A stretch of 64,000 nt of DNA from assembly GCF_001685025.1 (NCBI RefSeq), contig NZ_MAYU01000022.1, positions 372,001 through 436,000 of the forward strand, read 5' to 3'. The number at the start of each line of letters is the position of its first letter. The stretch's first letter is position 1. The notes beneath the pieces are model-generated. The model had not been told where the DNA came from. It did not search any database and saw only the letters and a list, made by a program, of their open reading frames with translations. Shown piece after piece: positions 44,029-52,337 of this stretch. The translations under genes and the position numbers were made by a program. Source of the stretch: Bacillus sp. FJAT-27225. Lineage in GTDB: Bacteria > Bacillota > Bacilli > Bacillales > Cytobacillaceae.

Positions 44029-44098
44029 TTTTGTTTACATATAAGCTATGCACCACAAAAGGGCTGCCCCAACAGCAGAAATTTTGGAACATCTGTTT

Positions 44099-45130
44099 TT
44101 AGAGGATTTTCCTGCCGCTTTGTCCCAGGGCATAGTAAATTCCATGCTGTAAAGTCTGAAAACATTGGAACTTTGACAAATTAATGCCCGACTGAGTAAC
44201 AGCAGCGCCTAATTCAGAAGAAATCCCCACCAGAATTGTTTCGATTCCAACTAGAGATGCAGCTGAACCAAGCTTTTGGATAAAGTCAATTCCATATTCC
44301 TCAACTTCATGGTCAAGGCCTGTAAGATCAAGGATGAGATAATTCGCCTTGTATGCGGGGAGATTAAATAACGTCTTCACAAGCAGGTTTTCCGAACGGC
44401 TTTCATCGTATTTCCCAATCAACGGTACAACAACGATGCCTTCCAAAACTGGGATAATCGGTGAAGAAATTTCCTTAACCAATTCCTGCAAGTCTTTAGT
44501 CTTTTCCTCAACCAACTCTTCTAATTCACGAATTTTCTCTGATTCCTTTCGCCTAGCAAGTTCATGGATATTAGTTGAAACGGTAATGCTGGAAGGGAAG
44601 TACTCAACCACAGTGCATTCATCACCTGCTAACTGGTCTTCAACAACCCTATACCACAGATTTGTACCAAGCATGCCGCCAAAAATGCCTGCGTAATGAG
44701 CAGGCAGGTATTTTCCGCTGGCTTTTTTTCCTTGTGCCTTATTGATCTTGTACTCCCAGCTATTTTTCATCTCGATTTTCAGTGTCTTATTTTCTATATC
44801 CAATTCTTTAATGATTGCCGTACCCCATCCTGCAGATGCATATGTGTTGGGAATCAAGCTTGATGCCTCTTTTACAGAGACATTTAGGTTTGTAAAATAG
44901 TTGCTGACAATCAGCCCCTGGCGGAAACCAGTCGCTTCAAGAACCAATGCTGCAGCTTCCCCTCCCGAAACTTCCTCAATCGTGTCAAAAAATGTTTTCA
45001 TTGCTGAACTTATCCAAAAGAGTACAGCATCTTCCTTTTCAAAAAGAAATTGCCCCTTTTTAAGGTTCCATTCAAAGTCCAATCCGCCCACATTAATATG
45101 CGGGCTTTCAACTTTCTTTTCTATCGCCAT
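44099..45130 (-). CDS. V4R-like sensor plus STAS domain protein (RsbR-like)
   Basis: 343 aa. Residues about 60-185 look like a V4R (4-vinyl reductase) small-molecule sensor: GFRQGLIVSNYF, YLPAHYAGIFGGMLGTNLWY, EDQLAGDECTVVEYFPSS. A short coiled coil (ESEKIRELEELVEEKTKDLQ) connects to a C-terminal STAS domain: IIPVLEGIVVVPLIGKYDES, LILDLTGLDHEV, SLVGIETILVGISSELG, as in RsbR co-antagonists of the SigB stressosome. The Thr of LDLTG corresponds to an RsbR phosphorylation site. I infer a stress- or ligand-sensing input to a SigB-like pathway. No partner is adjacent. Confidence 0.78.
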   Translation of the reverse strand: MAIEKKVESPHINVGGLDFEWNLKKGQFLFEKEDAVLFWISSAMKTFFDTIEEVSGGEAAALVLEATGFRQGLIVSNYFTNLNVSVKEASSLIPNTYASAGWGTAIIKELDIENKTLKIEMKNSWEYKINKAQGKKASGKYLPAHYAGIFGGMLGTNLWYRVVEDQLAGDECTVVEYFPSSITVSTNIHELARRKESEKIRELEELVEEKTKDLQELVKEISSPIIPVLEGIVVVPLIGKYDESRSENLLVKTLFNLPAYKANYLILDLTGLDHEVEEYGIDFIQKLGSAASLVGIETILVGISSELGAAVTQSGINLSKFQCFQTLQHGIYYALGQSGRKIL

Positions 45131-45272
45131 CCTTTTTGCTCCCCTTTCTTGCTAATTTGGAGAAACGTACTACGTGCCCTTATTCTGATACTAATTTACA
45201 TCTTTCTATACTTTATGTCTAATGTTCGGTTTTATCGGATTCCAAGCCAGGCCATCTCAGGGTCCACCATTT

Positions 45273-45857
45273 CTAGTGCTGCTTCTCCCATGTAACAAAG
45301 CTAGTCGCAAGACCAACTGATAGAACCGTTAGCACCGAAAGGATAAACGTTTCTTTGGCAAACAGAAAACCGCCTATTGTAATCACAAGAATATCAATTA
45401 TAAAGATGAGTACACCGACATTTAGGCCACTCAAATCTGAAATGAATTGGGCAACAAGGTCTGTCCCACCAGTGCTTGTCTTATATTTAAGCATGACACC
45501 AATTCCCAAACCAACCAGAATCCCGCCAATAATAGAACACCATGCTGAGTCAACCGGATGCCTGCCTGGCCCAAGGAAATGAAACAGATCTATAAAGAAT
45601 GAAGATACCAGCAGTCCATGGAGACTATTATAAAAATAGACGCGATACTTAAACCATGCAAGAACAAACACTGGCACACTCAGAAACATAATGGATTTTC
45701 CAGGCTCAATTCCCCATACATAATTGATAATGAGCCCTAACCCAATTACCCCGCCATCGAGAACTTTATGGGGAACCAAGAACAAATTAATCCCAATAGC
45801 GACGAGAGTACTTCCTATGATGATTGCAATTCCTTTCTCTACCCATGCCATATACAT
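45273..45857 (-). CDS. YitT/YczE-like membrane protein (DUF161), short form
   Basis: 194 aa with five or six spans: LVAIGINLFLVPHKVLDGGV, GLGIGVMLKYKTSTGGTDLV and VLIFIIDILVITIGGFLFAK are DUF161 features. Most YitT proteins (about 280 aa) carry a C-terminal DUF2179 domain; it is absent here, and the protein ends after the membrane part. Function unknown. Confidence 0.82.
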   Translation of the reverse strand: MYMAWVEKGIAIIIGSTLVAIGINLFLVPHKVLDGGVIGLGLIINYVWGIEPGKSIMFLSVPVFVLAWFKYRVYFYNSLHGLLVSSFFIDLFHFLGPGRHPVDSAWCSIIGGILVGLGIGVMLKYKTSTGGTDLVAQFISDLSGLNVGVLIFIIDILVITIGGFLFAKETFILSVLTVLSVGLATSFVTWEKQH

Positions 45858-46008
45858 TCACGCCCTTCCATTGGACATGTAATGTATATGAAATTTCAAG
45901 CAAAAATAGACGAACCTCCCTATCATGTCATAATGTCGAACCCCTCAATGATTCAAACCTAGCTTACCCTGAGTATTGCGGTATGCAGATAGCCAAATAT
46001 CTCCATAA

Positions 46009-46044
46009 GATAAAAGGGTGTCCCCTCCTATCTATGGGACACCC
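46009..46044 (-). terminator. Terminator of wrbA
   Basis: GGGTGTCCC / GGGACACCC followed on the minus strand by TTTTATCTT. Confidence 0.8.
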
Positions 46045-46064
46045 TCAAACTAACCATCTTCAAA

Positions 46065-46676
46065 TTATTGATTACCTTTTTTCACCCATTCAGCCACTGT
46101 GACTGTCCGTTTTGCTTGGTATTTTACAGCCGCCTCAACATCCTCTACCATTTTCCCTTCCTGGTTGACAGTTACACTAGTACCGTATGGGTTTCCTCCG
46201 GCACCATAAATAACATCATTTGTATACCCAGGTGTGGCGACAATTGCTCCCCAGTGGTACATCGTCGTATAAAGTGAAAGAATAGTTGCTTCTTGTCCGC
46301 CATGCGGATTTTGGGCTGAACTCATTGCAGAAACGACCTTATTGGCCAATTTCCCCTGGAACCAGAGACCGCCTGTTGTATCAAGGAATTGTTTCATCTG
46401 TGCTGGCATATTCCCAAACCTGGTCGGCACACTGAAGATTATGCTATCGGCCCACTCAAGGTCATCAAGCGAAACCTCAGGAACATCCTTTGTTTCCTCA
46501 ACATGCTGTTTCCAGGCAGGGTTTGAATCAATCGATGATTGCGGAGCAAGCTCAGGCACCTTGACTACCTTTACCTCAGCTCCAGCTTCCTTCGCACCTT
46601 CTGCAGCCCATTTGGCAAGCTGATAATTTGTTCCGGTTGAACTGTAATAAACGATTGCCAAGTTTACATTTGTCAT
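46065..46676 (-). CDS. wrbA: NAD(P)H:quinone oxidoreductase, WrbA type
   Basis: 203-aa flavodoxin-like protein. FMN phosphate loop is IVYYSSTGTNYQLAKWAAEG, followed by SVPTRFGNMPAQMKQFLDTTGGLW and PYGTS. WrbA reduces quinones by two electrons, avoiding semiquinones. It is near mhqD, another quinone-defence gene, but has its own promoter region and terminator. AGGAGG precedes the ATG. Confidence 0.92.
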   Translation of the reverse strand: MTNVNLAIVYYSSTGTNYQLAKWAAEGAKEAGAEVKVVKVPELAPQSSIDSNPAWKQHVEETKDVPEVSLDDLEWADSIIFSVPTRFGNMPAQMKQFLDTTGGLWFQGKLANKVVSAMSSAQNPHGGQEATILSLYTTMYHWGAIVATPGYTNDVIYGAGGNPYGTSVTVNQEGKMVEDVEAAVKYQAKRTVTVAEWVKKGNQ

Positions 46677-46753
46677 AACGTGTTCCTCCTTCAGGGAAAG
46701 TTTCTCAGTATGGACATCCTGCCCCCTATCCTTACTTCCCTAAATTCAGAAGA

Positions 46754-47365
46754 TTAATCGCGAAATGCTTCCTTGTACCAGTGCCTCGCCTGTTCCACTT
46801 CACTCATCGTTAATTGGTGGCCATATTGTTCCCAATGGATATCCACAGTGGCCCCAGCTTCCTCGAGCAATTGCTTTAATTCCTCAGACTCCCTCGCAGG
46901 ACAGATTGGATCATTTGTGCCCGCTCCGATAAATACAGGGGTACCTGCCAAGTCCGGCAGTTCCAATCCCCGCCTTGGAACCATTGGATGATGAAGAACC
47001 GCTCCCTTTAAAGCGTTTTGATAATGGAACAGCAAGCTGCCTGCGATATTGGCGCCATTTGAGTAGCCAACGGCTACAATATTCGTTCGATCGAATTTAT
47101 ACTGTTGAGCCGCTTCATCGAGAAAATCATTTAACTCCCTTGTACGGAAAATTAAATCCTCTTCGTCAAAAACACCTTCGGCCAGACGTCGGAAAAAGCG
47201 TGGCATTCCATTCTCAAGTACATTGCCACGGACACTCAGGACAGCCGCTTCAGGGTCAATGATATCTGCCAAAGGCAATAGATCCTCTTCATTTCCGCCT
47301 GTGCCATGGAGCAATAGAAGCACGGGACCATTGGGATTTTTGCCTTGCTTAAAAATATGTTTCAT
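46754..47365 (-). CDS. mhqD: MhqD-type carboxylesterase
   Basis: 203-aa alpha/beta hydrolase: oxyanion-hole LLLHGTGGNEEDLLPLA, VLENGMPRFFRRLAEGVFDE, nucleophile elbow VGYSNGANIA, Asp in GAGTNDPICPA and His in YGHQLTMSEVE. It matches B. subtilis MhqD, part of the MhqR regulon for hydroquinone/catechol stress. An MhqR-like box lies at 47401-47418. The start at 47365 has AAGGGTGG upstream; an in-frame ATG 22 codons earlier is less likely. Confidence 0.9.
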   Translation of the reverse strand: MKHIFKQGKNPNGPVLLLLHGTGGNEEDLLPLADIIDPEAAVLSVRGNVLENGMPRFFRRLAEGVFDEEDLIFRTRELNDFLDEAAQQYKFDRTNIVAVGYSNGANIAGSLLFHYQNALKGAVLHHPMVPRRGLELPDLAGTPVFIGAGTNDPICPARESEELKQLLEEAGATVDIHWEQYGHQLTMSEVEQARHWYKEAFRD

Positions 47366-47400
47366 AAGTATAATCCACCCTTCGATATTTTCAATTAAAA

Positions 47401-47418
47401 TATTATTAATTAGAGATA
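47401..47418 (-). promoter_or_regulatory. MhqR-like operator upstream of mhqD
   Basis: TATTATTAATTAGAGATA matches the MhqR box TATCTCGAATTCGAGATA at 13 of 18 positions, with a perfect right half on the plus strand. Confidence 0.5.
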
Positions 47419-47588
47419 ACAATAATTTCATATAAGTAAATTGTCAACCGATTCGCGTCAGGCTATTCCCTAATCGCTAATCCTGATTTCCTAACGGCGG
47501 GTGTTAGCAAATGCATTTTCAAATGTGTCTCGCTCCTTCCACCTCAATCAACTTACTATCTCTCCTAATTGAAAGTTTACTAAAACAG

Positions 47589-47621
47589 CAAAAAAACATG
47601 GACGGCCCCGCCCATGTTTTT
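47589..47621 (-). terminator. Terminator of czcD
   Basis: AAAACATGG / CCATGTTTT around a G+C loop, T-rich on the minus strand. Confidence 0.85.
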
Positions 47622-47628
47622 ACCTATC

Positions 47629-48549
47629 TTAATTACAAACCTCGTGTGGATTGGCGCAGCCTTTATCTGCTTTTTCCACCTGGATGGTACTGTGTTCAAT
47701 CCCGTAATGATCATGCAGTAAGCTCTGCGCCTGCCGCAAAATGGTATCATGCTTACCATCCTGAGCAATCGCAATATGGCAGCTTAGCATCGGCATCCCT
47801 GATGTCACTGACCAGATATGCAAATCATGAACATCATTTACATATGGAATTTGGAGTAACTCTCCCCGAAGTGCTTCGAAATCAATTTGTTCAGGTGCCC
47901 CTTCCATAAGAATATGGAAAGAATCCTTTGTCACCCTCCAGCCGGAGATAATAATTAATATCGCAACAATCACACTCGCAATCGGATCTGCAATTCCCCA
48001 GCCAAAAAAGATCATCAATAATGCAGCGACAATGGCGCCGACAGATCCAAGCATATCTCCCAGGACATGGAGGAAAGCACTGCGGACGTTCAGATTTTCT
48101 TCCTTATCACCTTTCATTAAAATAAAGGCTGCAGCAATATTAACCAGAAGTCCGATTGTTGAAATAATCAGCATTCCGCTGCTTTGTACTTCAGGAGGAT
48201 TCGAAAATCTTTCGATTGCTTCTATAAAAATAAATACCGAAATAACAATGAGCGTGAGCCCATTCAGCGCCGCAGCAATAATTTCAAATCGTTTGTAACC
48301 ATATGTTTTTGCTTGGGTCGATTTTTTCTCCCCGAGCTTAATTGCAAAATAACTTAACCCAAGTGCAGCTGCATCGCTCAGCATATGTCCGGCATCTGAT
48401 AAAAGGGCGAGGCTGTTTGTTAAAATGCCTCCGATTACCTCAATGACCATAAACGTTGCGATCAAAATGAAAGCTAGAAGAAGTGCCCGCTTATTGCTCG
48501 TATGGTGATGATGACCATGCCCGTGATCATGTGAATGGTGGTGTCCCAT
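47629..48549 (-). CDS. czcD: CzcD-type Zn2+/Cd2+/Co2+ exporter (CDF)
   Basis: 306 aa. His-rich N-terminus (MGHHHSHDHGHGHHHH). The metal site in TM2 is LSDAGHMLSDAAAL (HxxxD) and in TM5 HVLGDMLGS (HxxxD), the Zn2+-type site, distinct from the DxxxD type of the two MneP-like exporters here. C-terminal domain HDLHIWSVTSGMPMLSCHI. Exports Zn and related metals. The gene lies beside cadA and probably serves the same stress. Confidence 0.93.
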   Translation of the reverse strand: MGHHHSHDHGHGHHHHTSNKRALLLAFILIATFMVIEVIGGILTNSLALLSDAGHMLSDAAALGLSYFAIKLGEKKSTQAKTYGYKRFEIIAAALNGLTLIVISVFIFIEAIERFSNPPEVQSSGMLIISTIGLLVNIAAAFILMKGDKEENLNVRSAFLHVLGDMLGSVGAIVAALLMIFFGWGIADPIASVIVAILIIISGWRVTKDSFHILMEGAPEQIDFEALRGELLQIPYVNDVHDLHIWSVTSGMPMLSCHIAIAQDGKHDTILRQAQSLLHDHYGIEHSTIQVEKADKGCANPHEVCN

Positions 48550-48567
48550 GATGTTATTCTCCCTTTA

Positions 48568-49194
48568 TTATTTCTTCTCCCACTTCTTCTGTAATAAGAT
48601 AGATCTATACATTCCATTAAAGAGGATTCCTTTATTTTGTTTAATAAAAATATCCTTCCGAGCCCGCTCAGTTAACGTCTCAAAAGATAGTCCGATATCC
48701 GTCCCTAACAGGCGGATAAGCGGCCTTGCCATTTTCTTTGGGAGACTAAGGCCGCGTTCACCTTGAATAAACTTGTCAAAAATAATGATTTGGCCGCCTT
48801 TTTTCGAAACCCTCACCATTTCGGTAAGAGCTTTTCCCCCATCAGGTACGACGGTTAAAATCAAACTTCCAATCACCCAGTCAAACGTATCGTCTTCAAA
48901 CTTCAAGTCTTGGGCATCCATCTGAATAAACTGGATATGGGTGTCGGGAAATTTGCTTTTTGCTTTATCAAGCATTTCCTGCGAATAATCAATTGCGGTA
49001 ATATCAAGATCCTGTGGGATATGGGCTAAATCGGCGCCTGTTCCGACACCTGCCAACAGGACTTTTTCCCCTGGGTGAAAGGATAGTGTGCTGAAAATTT
49101 GCCTTCGCGCCTTTAGAAATGGCCCTTTCGTAAACAATTGGTCATAGACAGGAGCCCAAAGCTTATAAATGAACGTGTTCCATTTATTATTCAT
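48568..49194 (-). CDS. Class I SAM-dependent methyltransferase
   Basis: 208 aa. SAM-binding motif I VLLAGVGTGADLAHI, motif II ITAIDYSQEMLDKAK, and FDWVIGSLILTVVPD. The sequence around the motifs resembles phosphatidylethanolamine N-methyltransferase or ubiquinone-type methyltransferases; substrate cannot be told. It lies between czcD and cadA. Confidence 0.85.
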   Translation of the reverse strand: MNNKWNTFIYKLWAPVYDQLFTKGPFLKARRQIFSTLSFHPGEKVLLAGVGTGADLAHIPQDLDITAIDYSQEMLDKAKSKFPDTHIQFIQMDAQDLKFEDDTFDWVIGSLILTVVPDGGKALTEMVRVSKKGGQIIIFDKFIQGERGLSLPKKMARPLIRLLGTDIGLSFETLTERARKDIFIKQNKGILFNGMYRSILLQKKWEKK

Positions 49195-49221
49195 GTCATT
49201 ACCGCCTTCTTTGGCTTGGCG

Positions 49222-51342
49222 TTAATCTTTTACTTTTAATAACCGAAGACTATTAAGAGTTACAAGGAGTGTCGCTCCCATATCTGCAAAAATCGCAATC
49301 CATAATGTCAGCCAGCCCGGAACTACAAGGAGTAATGCCAAGAGCTTGACTGCAAGTGAGAAAGTAATGTTTTGTTTGATTATCGAAAGTGCTTTCCGGC
49401 TCAGCTTAATCATGAACGGAAGCTTCCGCAAATCATCACCCATGAGAGCAACATCCGCTGTTTCAAGGGCGGTATCCGCCCCTGCTCCTCCCATCGCAAT
49501 CCCAACCGTTGCTGCCGCAAGTGCCGGGGCATCGTTTATTCCATCGCCAACCATCCCAATACTGCCGTATCCCTTACGCAGTTCATTGACGTGCTTCAAT
49601 TTTCCCTCTGGCATGAGTTCCGCATGGAAATCTGTTACACCAACCTGCTTGCTGATTGCCCGTGCGGTCCCTTCATTATCGCCTGTCAGCATAATTGTCT
49701 TCTTTATTCCCGCTTCATGGAGTCGCGCAATTACTTCCCTGCTGCTTTCCCGGACTTCATCGGCAACTGCTATGAGTGCAAGTATATCGGATTCAGTAAA
49801 GAGAGCCATGACAGTTTTGCCACGTTCCTGAAATTCACTAATAAGATTTGATTTCTCTTGATCTATCCTCTTGCTGCAAACCTCTTCGATGAGTTTACTG
49901 TTTCCAACATAGTAAGTCATTCCAGCGATTTCGCCTTTCAATCCCTTGCCTGTAATTGAGGCAGCATTTTCTACCTCTATATCTCTATAGTTTACCCAGA
50001 TGCTGTCAGCCTTTTTAAGGATAGCCGAGGCAAGGGGATGCTGTGAACCATATTCAAGAGCCGCAACTATTGTGAGCACTTCTCTTTCATTCATTGAATG
50101 AAACGTTTTGATATCGGTCATCGCAGGAACACCCCTGGTCAGTGTCCCTGTTTTGTCAAAGGCAACGGCCTTTAAAGAGCCTGCCTCTTCCAAATGAATG
50201 CCTCCCTTTATCAAGACACCGTTCCGCGCGGCATTCCCAATGGCGGTTACAATTGATACCGGGGTTGAAATAACAAGAGCACACGGGCAACCAACCACCA
50301 GAACGGAAAGCCCCTGGTAAACCCATGTATTCCACTCAGCTCCAAAAATAAGCGGAGGAACAATAGCAACGAGGGCCGCAACAAACATGATGGCCGGCGT
50401 ATAATATTTTGCAAACCGATCAACAAACGCCTGTGAGGGAGCCTTTTCTGCCTGAGCCTCTTCAACGAGGTGAATGATTCTCGCAATCGTTGTATCGTCG
50501 ACAAGACGCGTTACCTTAACTTCAAGTAAGCCCTCGCCATTTAATGTACCGGCAAAAACTTCATCCTCCCGTTTCTTCTCGACAGGAACGGATTCACCCG
50601 TAATGGCGGCCTGATTGATGGAAGAATGACCTTTGATCACTACGCCATCCATTGCCAGCTTTTGTCCGGGTTTTACAATCATGATATCTCCAATCATGAT
50701 TTCTTCTACCTCAATCAACCTATCAATGCCATCCCGGCGCACCAAAGCTTCTCTCGGGGCAATGTCCATGAGCGTCCTGATTGAGGCGCGTGCTTTATCC
50801 ATCGAGTATTTTTCAAGCTCTTCACTGATGGCGAACAGGATTACGACAATTGCTCCCTCACTCCATTCCCCAATTAGGGCTGCGCCAATAATCGCCACCG
50901 TCATCAGCGTCCTCATATCAAATTCGAGGCTGGCCAGGTTTTTAAATCCTGTTTTGAACAACGGATAACCGCCAATGAGGATTGCCGCTGCAAACAGTGC
51001 TACTGTTACTGCTGATTCCTCACCATTTACAAAAAGCGATCCATATCCCGCTGCTATAAATAGAAGGGATAACAATACCCTCTGGTATTTAGCCCAAAAC
51101 GGAATGTCGGGTTTGGGTTCCTGTTTAGCCTTTTCAGGTACAACCTGCAGGTTCTCAAATGCTCCCGCTCGTTCCAATTCTTGAATTGAAGCCTCTCCGT
51201 AAACAGTCAGCTTGGAGGCACCAAAATTAACTGCTGCTTCTAAAACACCATCCAGGTGTTTAACGTTCTTCTCGAACTTTGCGGCGCAGCTTGCTCAAGA
51301 AAGGCCTTCAATTCGATATACTTGTTTTTGTGTTTCAGCCAC
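49222..51342 (-). CDS. cadA: CadA-type P1B heavy-metal ATPase, predicted selenoprotein (in-frame TGA)
   Basis: 706 aa if the TGA at 51295-51297 is read through. The GTG at 51342 has AGGAGGAGG 9 nt upstream. The frame reads VYRIEGLS-(TGA)-[33 protein letters not shown]: a full HMA domain whose first Cys of CxxC is TGA. After it come P1B features: TM6 CPC in [20 protein letters not shown], the HP motif in GSQHPLAS, and [13 protein letters not shown]. It should export Cd2+/Zn2+/Pb2+. The open frame free of stops starts only at 51177 (TTG), with no ribosome site, so an internal start is unlikely. The alternatives are a nonsense mutation or sequence error; the nearby HesB gene argues for Sec. It overlaps cadC by 8 nt. 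Confidence 0.82.
51243..51261 (-). promoter_or_regulatory. Candidate bacterial SECIS hairpin in cadA
   Basis: AAACACC-TGGAT-GGTGTTT: 7-bp perfect stem, loop UGGAU, 40 nt after the TGA. A weaker hairpin AAAGTTC-GAGAA-GAACGTT lies closer (loop 21 nt from the TGA). Confidence 0.45.
51295..51297 (-). other. Predicted selenocysteine codon (TGA) in cadA HMA motif
   Basis: Residue 16; the family has Cys here (GLTCxxC). Context is S-TGA-ASC, giving UxxC. Confidence 0.7.
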
Positions 51343-51703
51343 GGCTGGCCACCTCCTCCTGGTGCGTAAAAGCTATATCCACAAGTTGCTTCACATGTTC
51401 GTCATCGAGGGAATAATAGACCATCTTTCCTTCTTTCCGGTACTTTGCAATTCCTAAATTTTTCAGGGTCCGCAAATGATGGGAAGCTGTTGCGACAGAA
51501 GAACCGACGATATTTGCAACATCACACACACAAAGCTCATTTTCCATCGCAAGTGCATAGGTGATTTTTACTCTATTTTCATCTGCAAGTGCCTTGAAAA
51601 TTTTAGCGACATCAACTGTACTTTTTTGTCCCAAGGCAGTTTTTACACGGGTGACTTTCGGCTCGTCAACACAGGAAGTTTCACAAACATCATGCTCTTT
51701 CAT
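51335..51703 (-). CDS. cadC: CadC-type ArsR/SmtB metal repressor
   Basis: 122 aa. Winged HTH with metal-site ENELCVCDVANIVGSSVATASHHLRTL (ELCVCD), and N-terminal CETSC supplying extra thiols as in S. aureus CadC. C-terminal helix DEHVKQLVDIAFTHQ is the alpha5 region. It derepresses cadA on Cd/Pb/Zn binding. Its stop overlaps the cadA start, so both are one operon. An operator lies upstream. Confidence 0.94.
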   Translation of the reverse strand: MKEHDVCETSCVDEPKVTRVKTALGQKSTVDVAKIFKALADENRVKITYALAMENELCVCDVANIVGSSVATASHHLRTLKNLGIAKYRKEGKMVYYSLDDEHVKQLVDIAFTHQEEVASRG

Positions 51704-51727
51704 CCGGATCCCTCATTCAAATAGTCG

Positions 51728-51768
51728 TTTGAGTATATATTATTCAAATGAGTGTTTGATTGTCAAAC
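51728..51768 (-). promoter_or_regulatory. cad promoter and CadC-type operator
   Basis: On the minus strand a TTGACA (51761-51766) is followed by TAATAT. The -10 is inside an inverted repeat TTTGA-N11-TCAAA (51728-51748), matching ArsR-family CadC boxes. Confidence 0.7.
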
Positions 51769-51802
51769 AATTTCGCATTATTTTCAGAAAAATATCTGTA
51801 CT

Positions 51803-51838
51803 GAAATAAATCCCTTCTCGGCCACCGAGAAGGGATTT
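51803..51838 (-). terminator. Terminator after the HesB-like gene
   Basis: Perfect 14-bp stem AAATCCCTTCTCGG / CCGAGAAGGGATTT with 3-nt loop, followed by ATTTC (weak T tract). Confidence 0.75.
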
Positions 51839-51847
51839 ACTACAAAT

Positions 51848-52123
51848 TCAGCACGCTCCTTGATTGCCGAGTACAATGAGCCTTTTTGTTTGATCGTTAT
51901 AATCAATTGTGACTCCTGAAGTGTACCCTTCAATCGTCGAATCTATTGCGACCTGAATTCCATTAATTGTACTGATGTCATCCTCTGCTTCCGGCTCATC
52001 CAGAGCCAGACCAAACTGCGGGCCTCCTCAACCCAGCCCAGCTAAATAGATCCTAATTCCCTCCGCGCCTTCATTACTTATTATTGTTTTCAGAAAATCA
52101 CGGGCTTTGTCGGTAATGTTCAC
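51848..52123 (-). CDS. HesB/IscA-like selenoprotein (in-frame TGA)
   Basis: 91 aa with a TGA at codon 32. GTG start with GAGGTG 6 nt upstream. Reads MNITDKARDFLKTIISNEGA, then IRIYLAGLG-(TGA)-GGPQFGLALDEPE, and ends LIVLGNQGAC. The motif GLG-U-GGPxxGLALDEP is that of the HesB-like selenoprotein family described in several bacteria; Cys homologues have GCGGP. Without read-through the product is a 31-residue stub, so gene callers miss it. It probably binds or traffics iron-sulphur or metal and is placed next to cadCA. A pseudogene cannot be excluded, but the intact frame on both sides makes it unlikely. Confidence 0.85.
51991..52009 (-). promoter_or_regulatory. Candidate bacterial SECIS hairpin in the HesB-like gene
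   Basis: CTGGCTC-TGGAT-GAGCCGG: 7-bp stem, loop UGGAU beginning 25 nt after the TGA, within the usual bacterial SECIS distance. Confidence 0.65.
52028..52030 (-). other. Predicted selenocysteine codon (TGA) in HesB-like gene
   Basis: Residue 32, at the known Sec position of the HesB-like selenoprotein family. Confidence 0.82.
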
Positions 52124-52337
52124 TTAAGGCACCTCGCTTTTCACTTTCTGTTAGTATACCCGCAAGCTAAATCAAGATAACTTTCCGTTCCTGAGGTCAA
52201 TCTTAAATTTTCCTTAAGGAAAATTTGTTTCTAGGCTCTTATAGAGTTCCGCAACTGCAAAAAGGTTGCCCTAGACCCACCCAATTGTCAAATGCTATTG
52301 TAGTGAGGGTTGGTTTTTCGGGAGGTTTCAAATACAT

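Noticed and set aside
19286-46044. Similar terminators sharing GGGACACCCTC (19286 and 46009) as a mobile repeat
   Set aside because: Similarity is limited to one arm of a stem; chance or convergent terminator form is enough.
49222-51177. cadA starting at the TTG at 51177 (651 aa)
   Set aside because: No ribosome site there, and the upstream frame encodes an intact HMA domain apart from one TGA at a Cys position, directly coupled to cadC. The longer gene is better supported.
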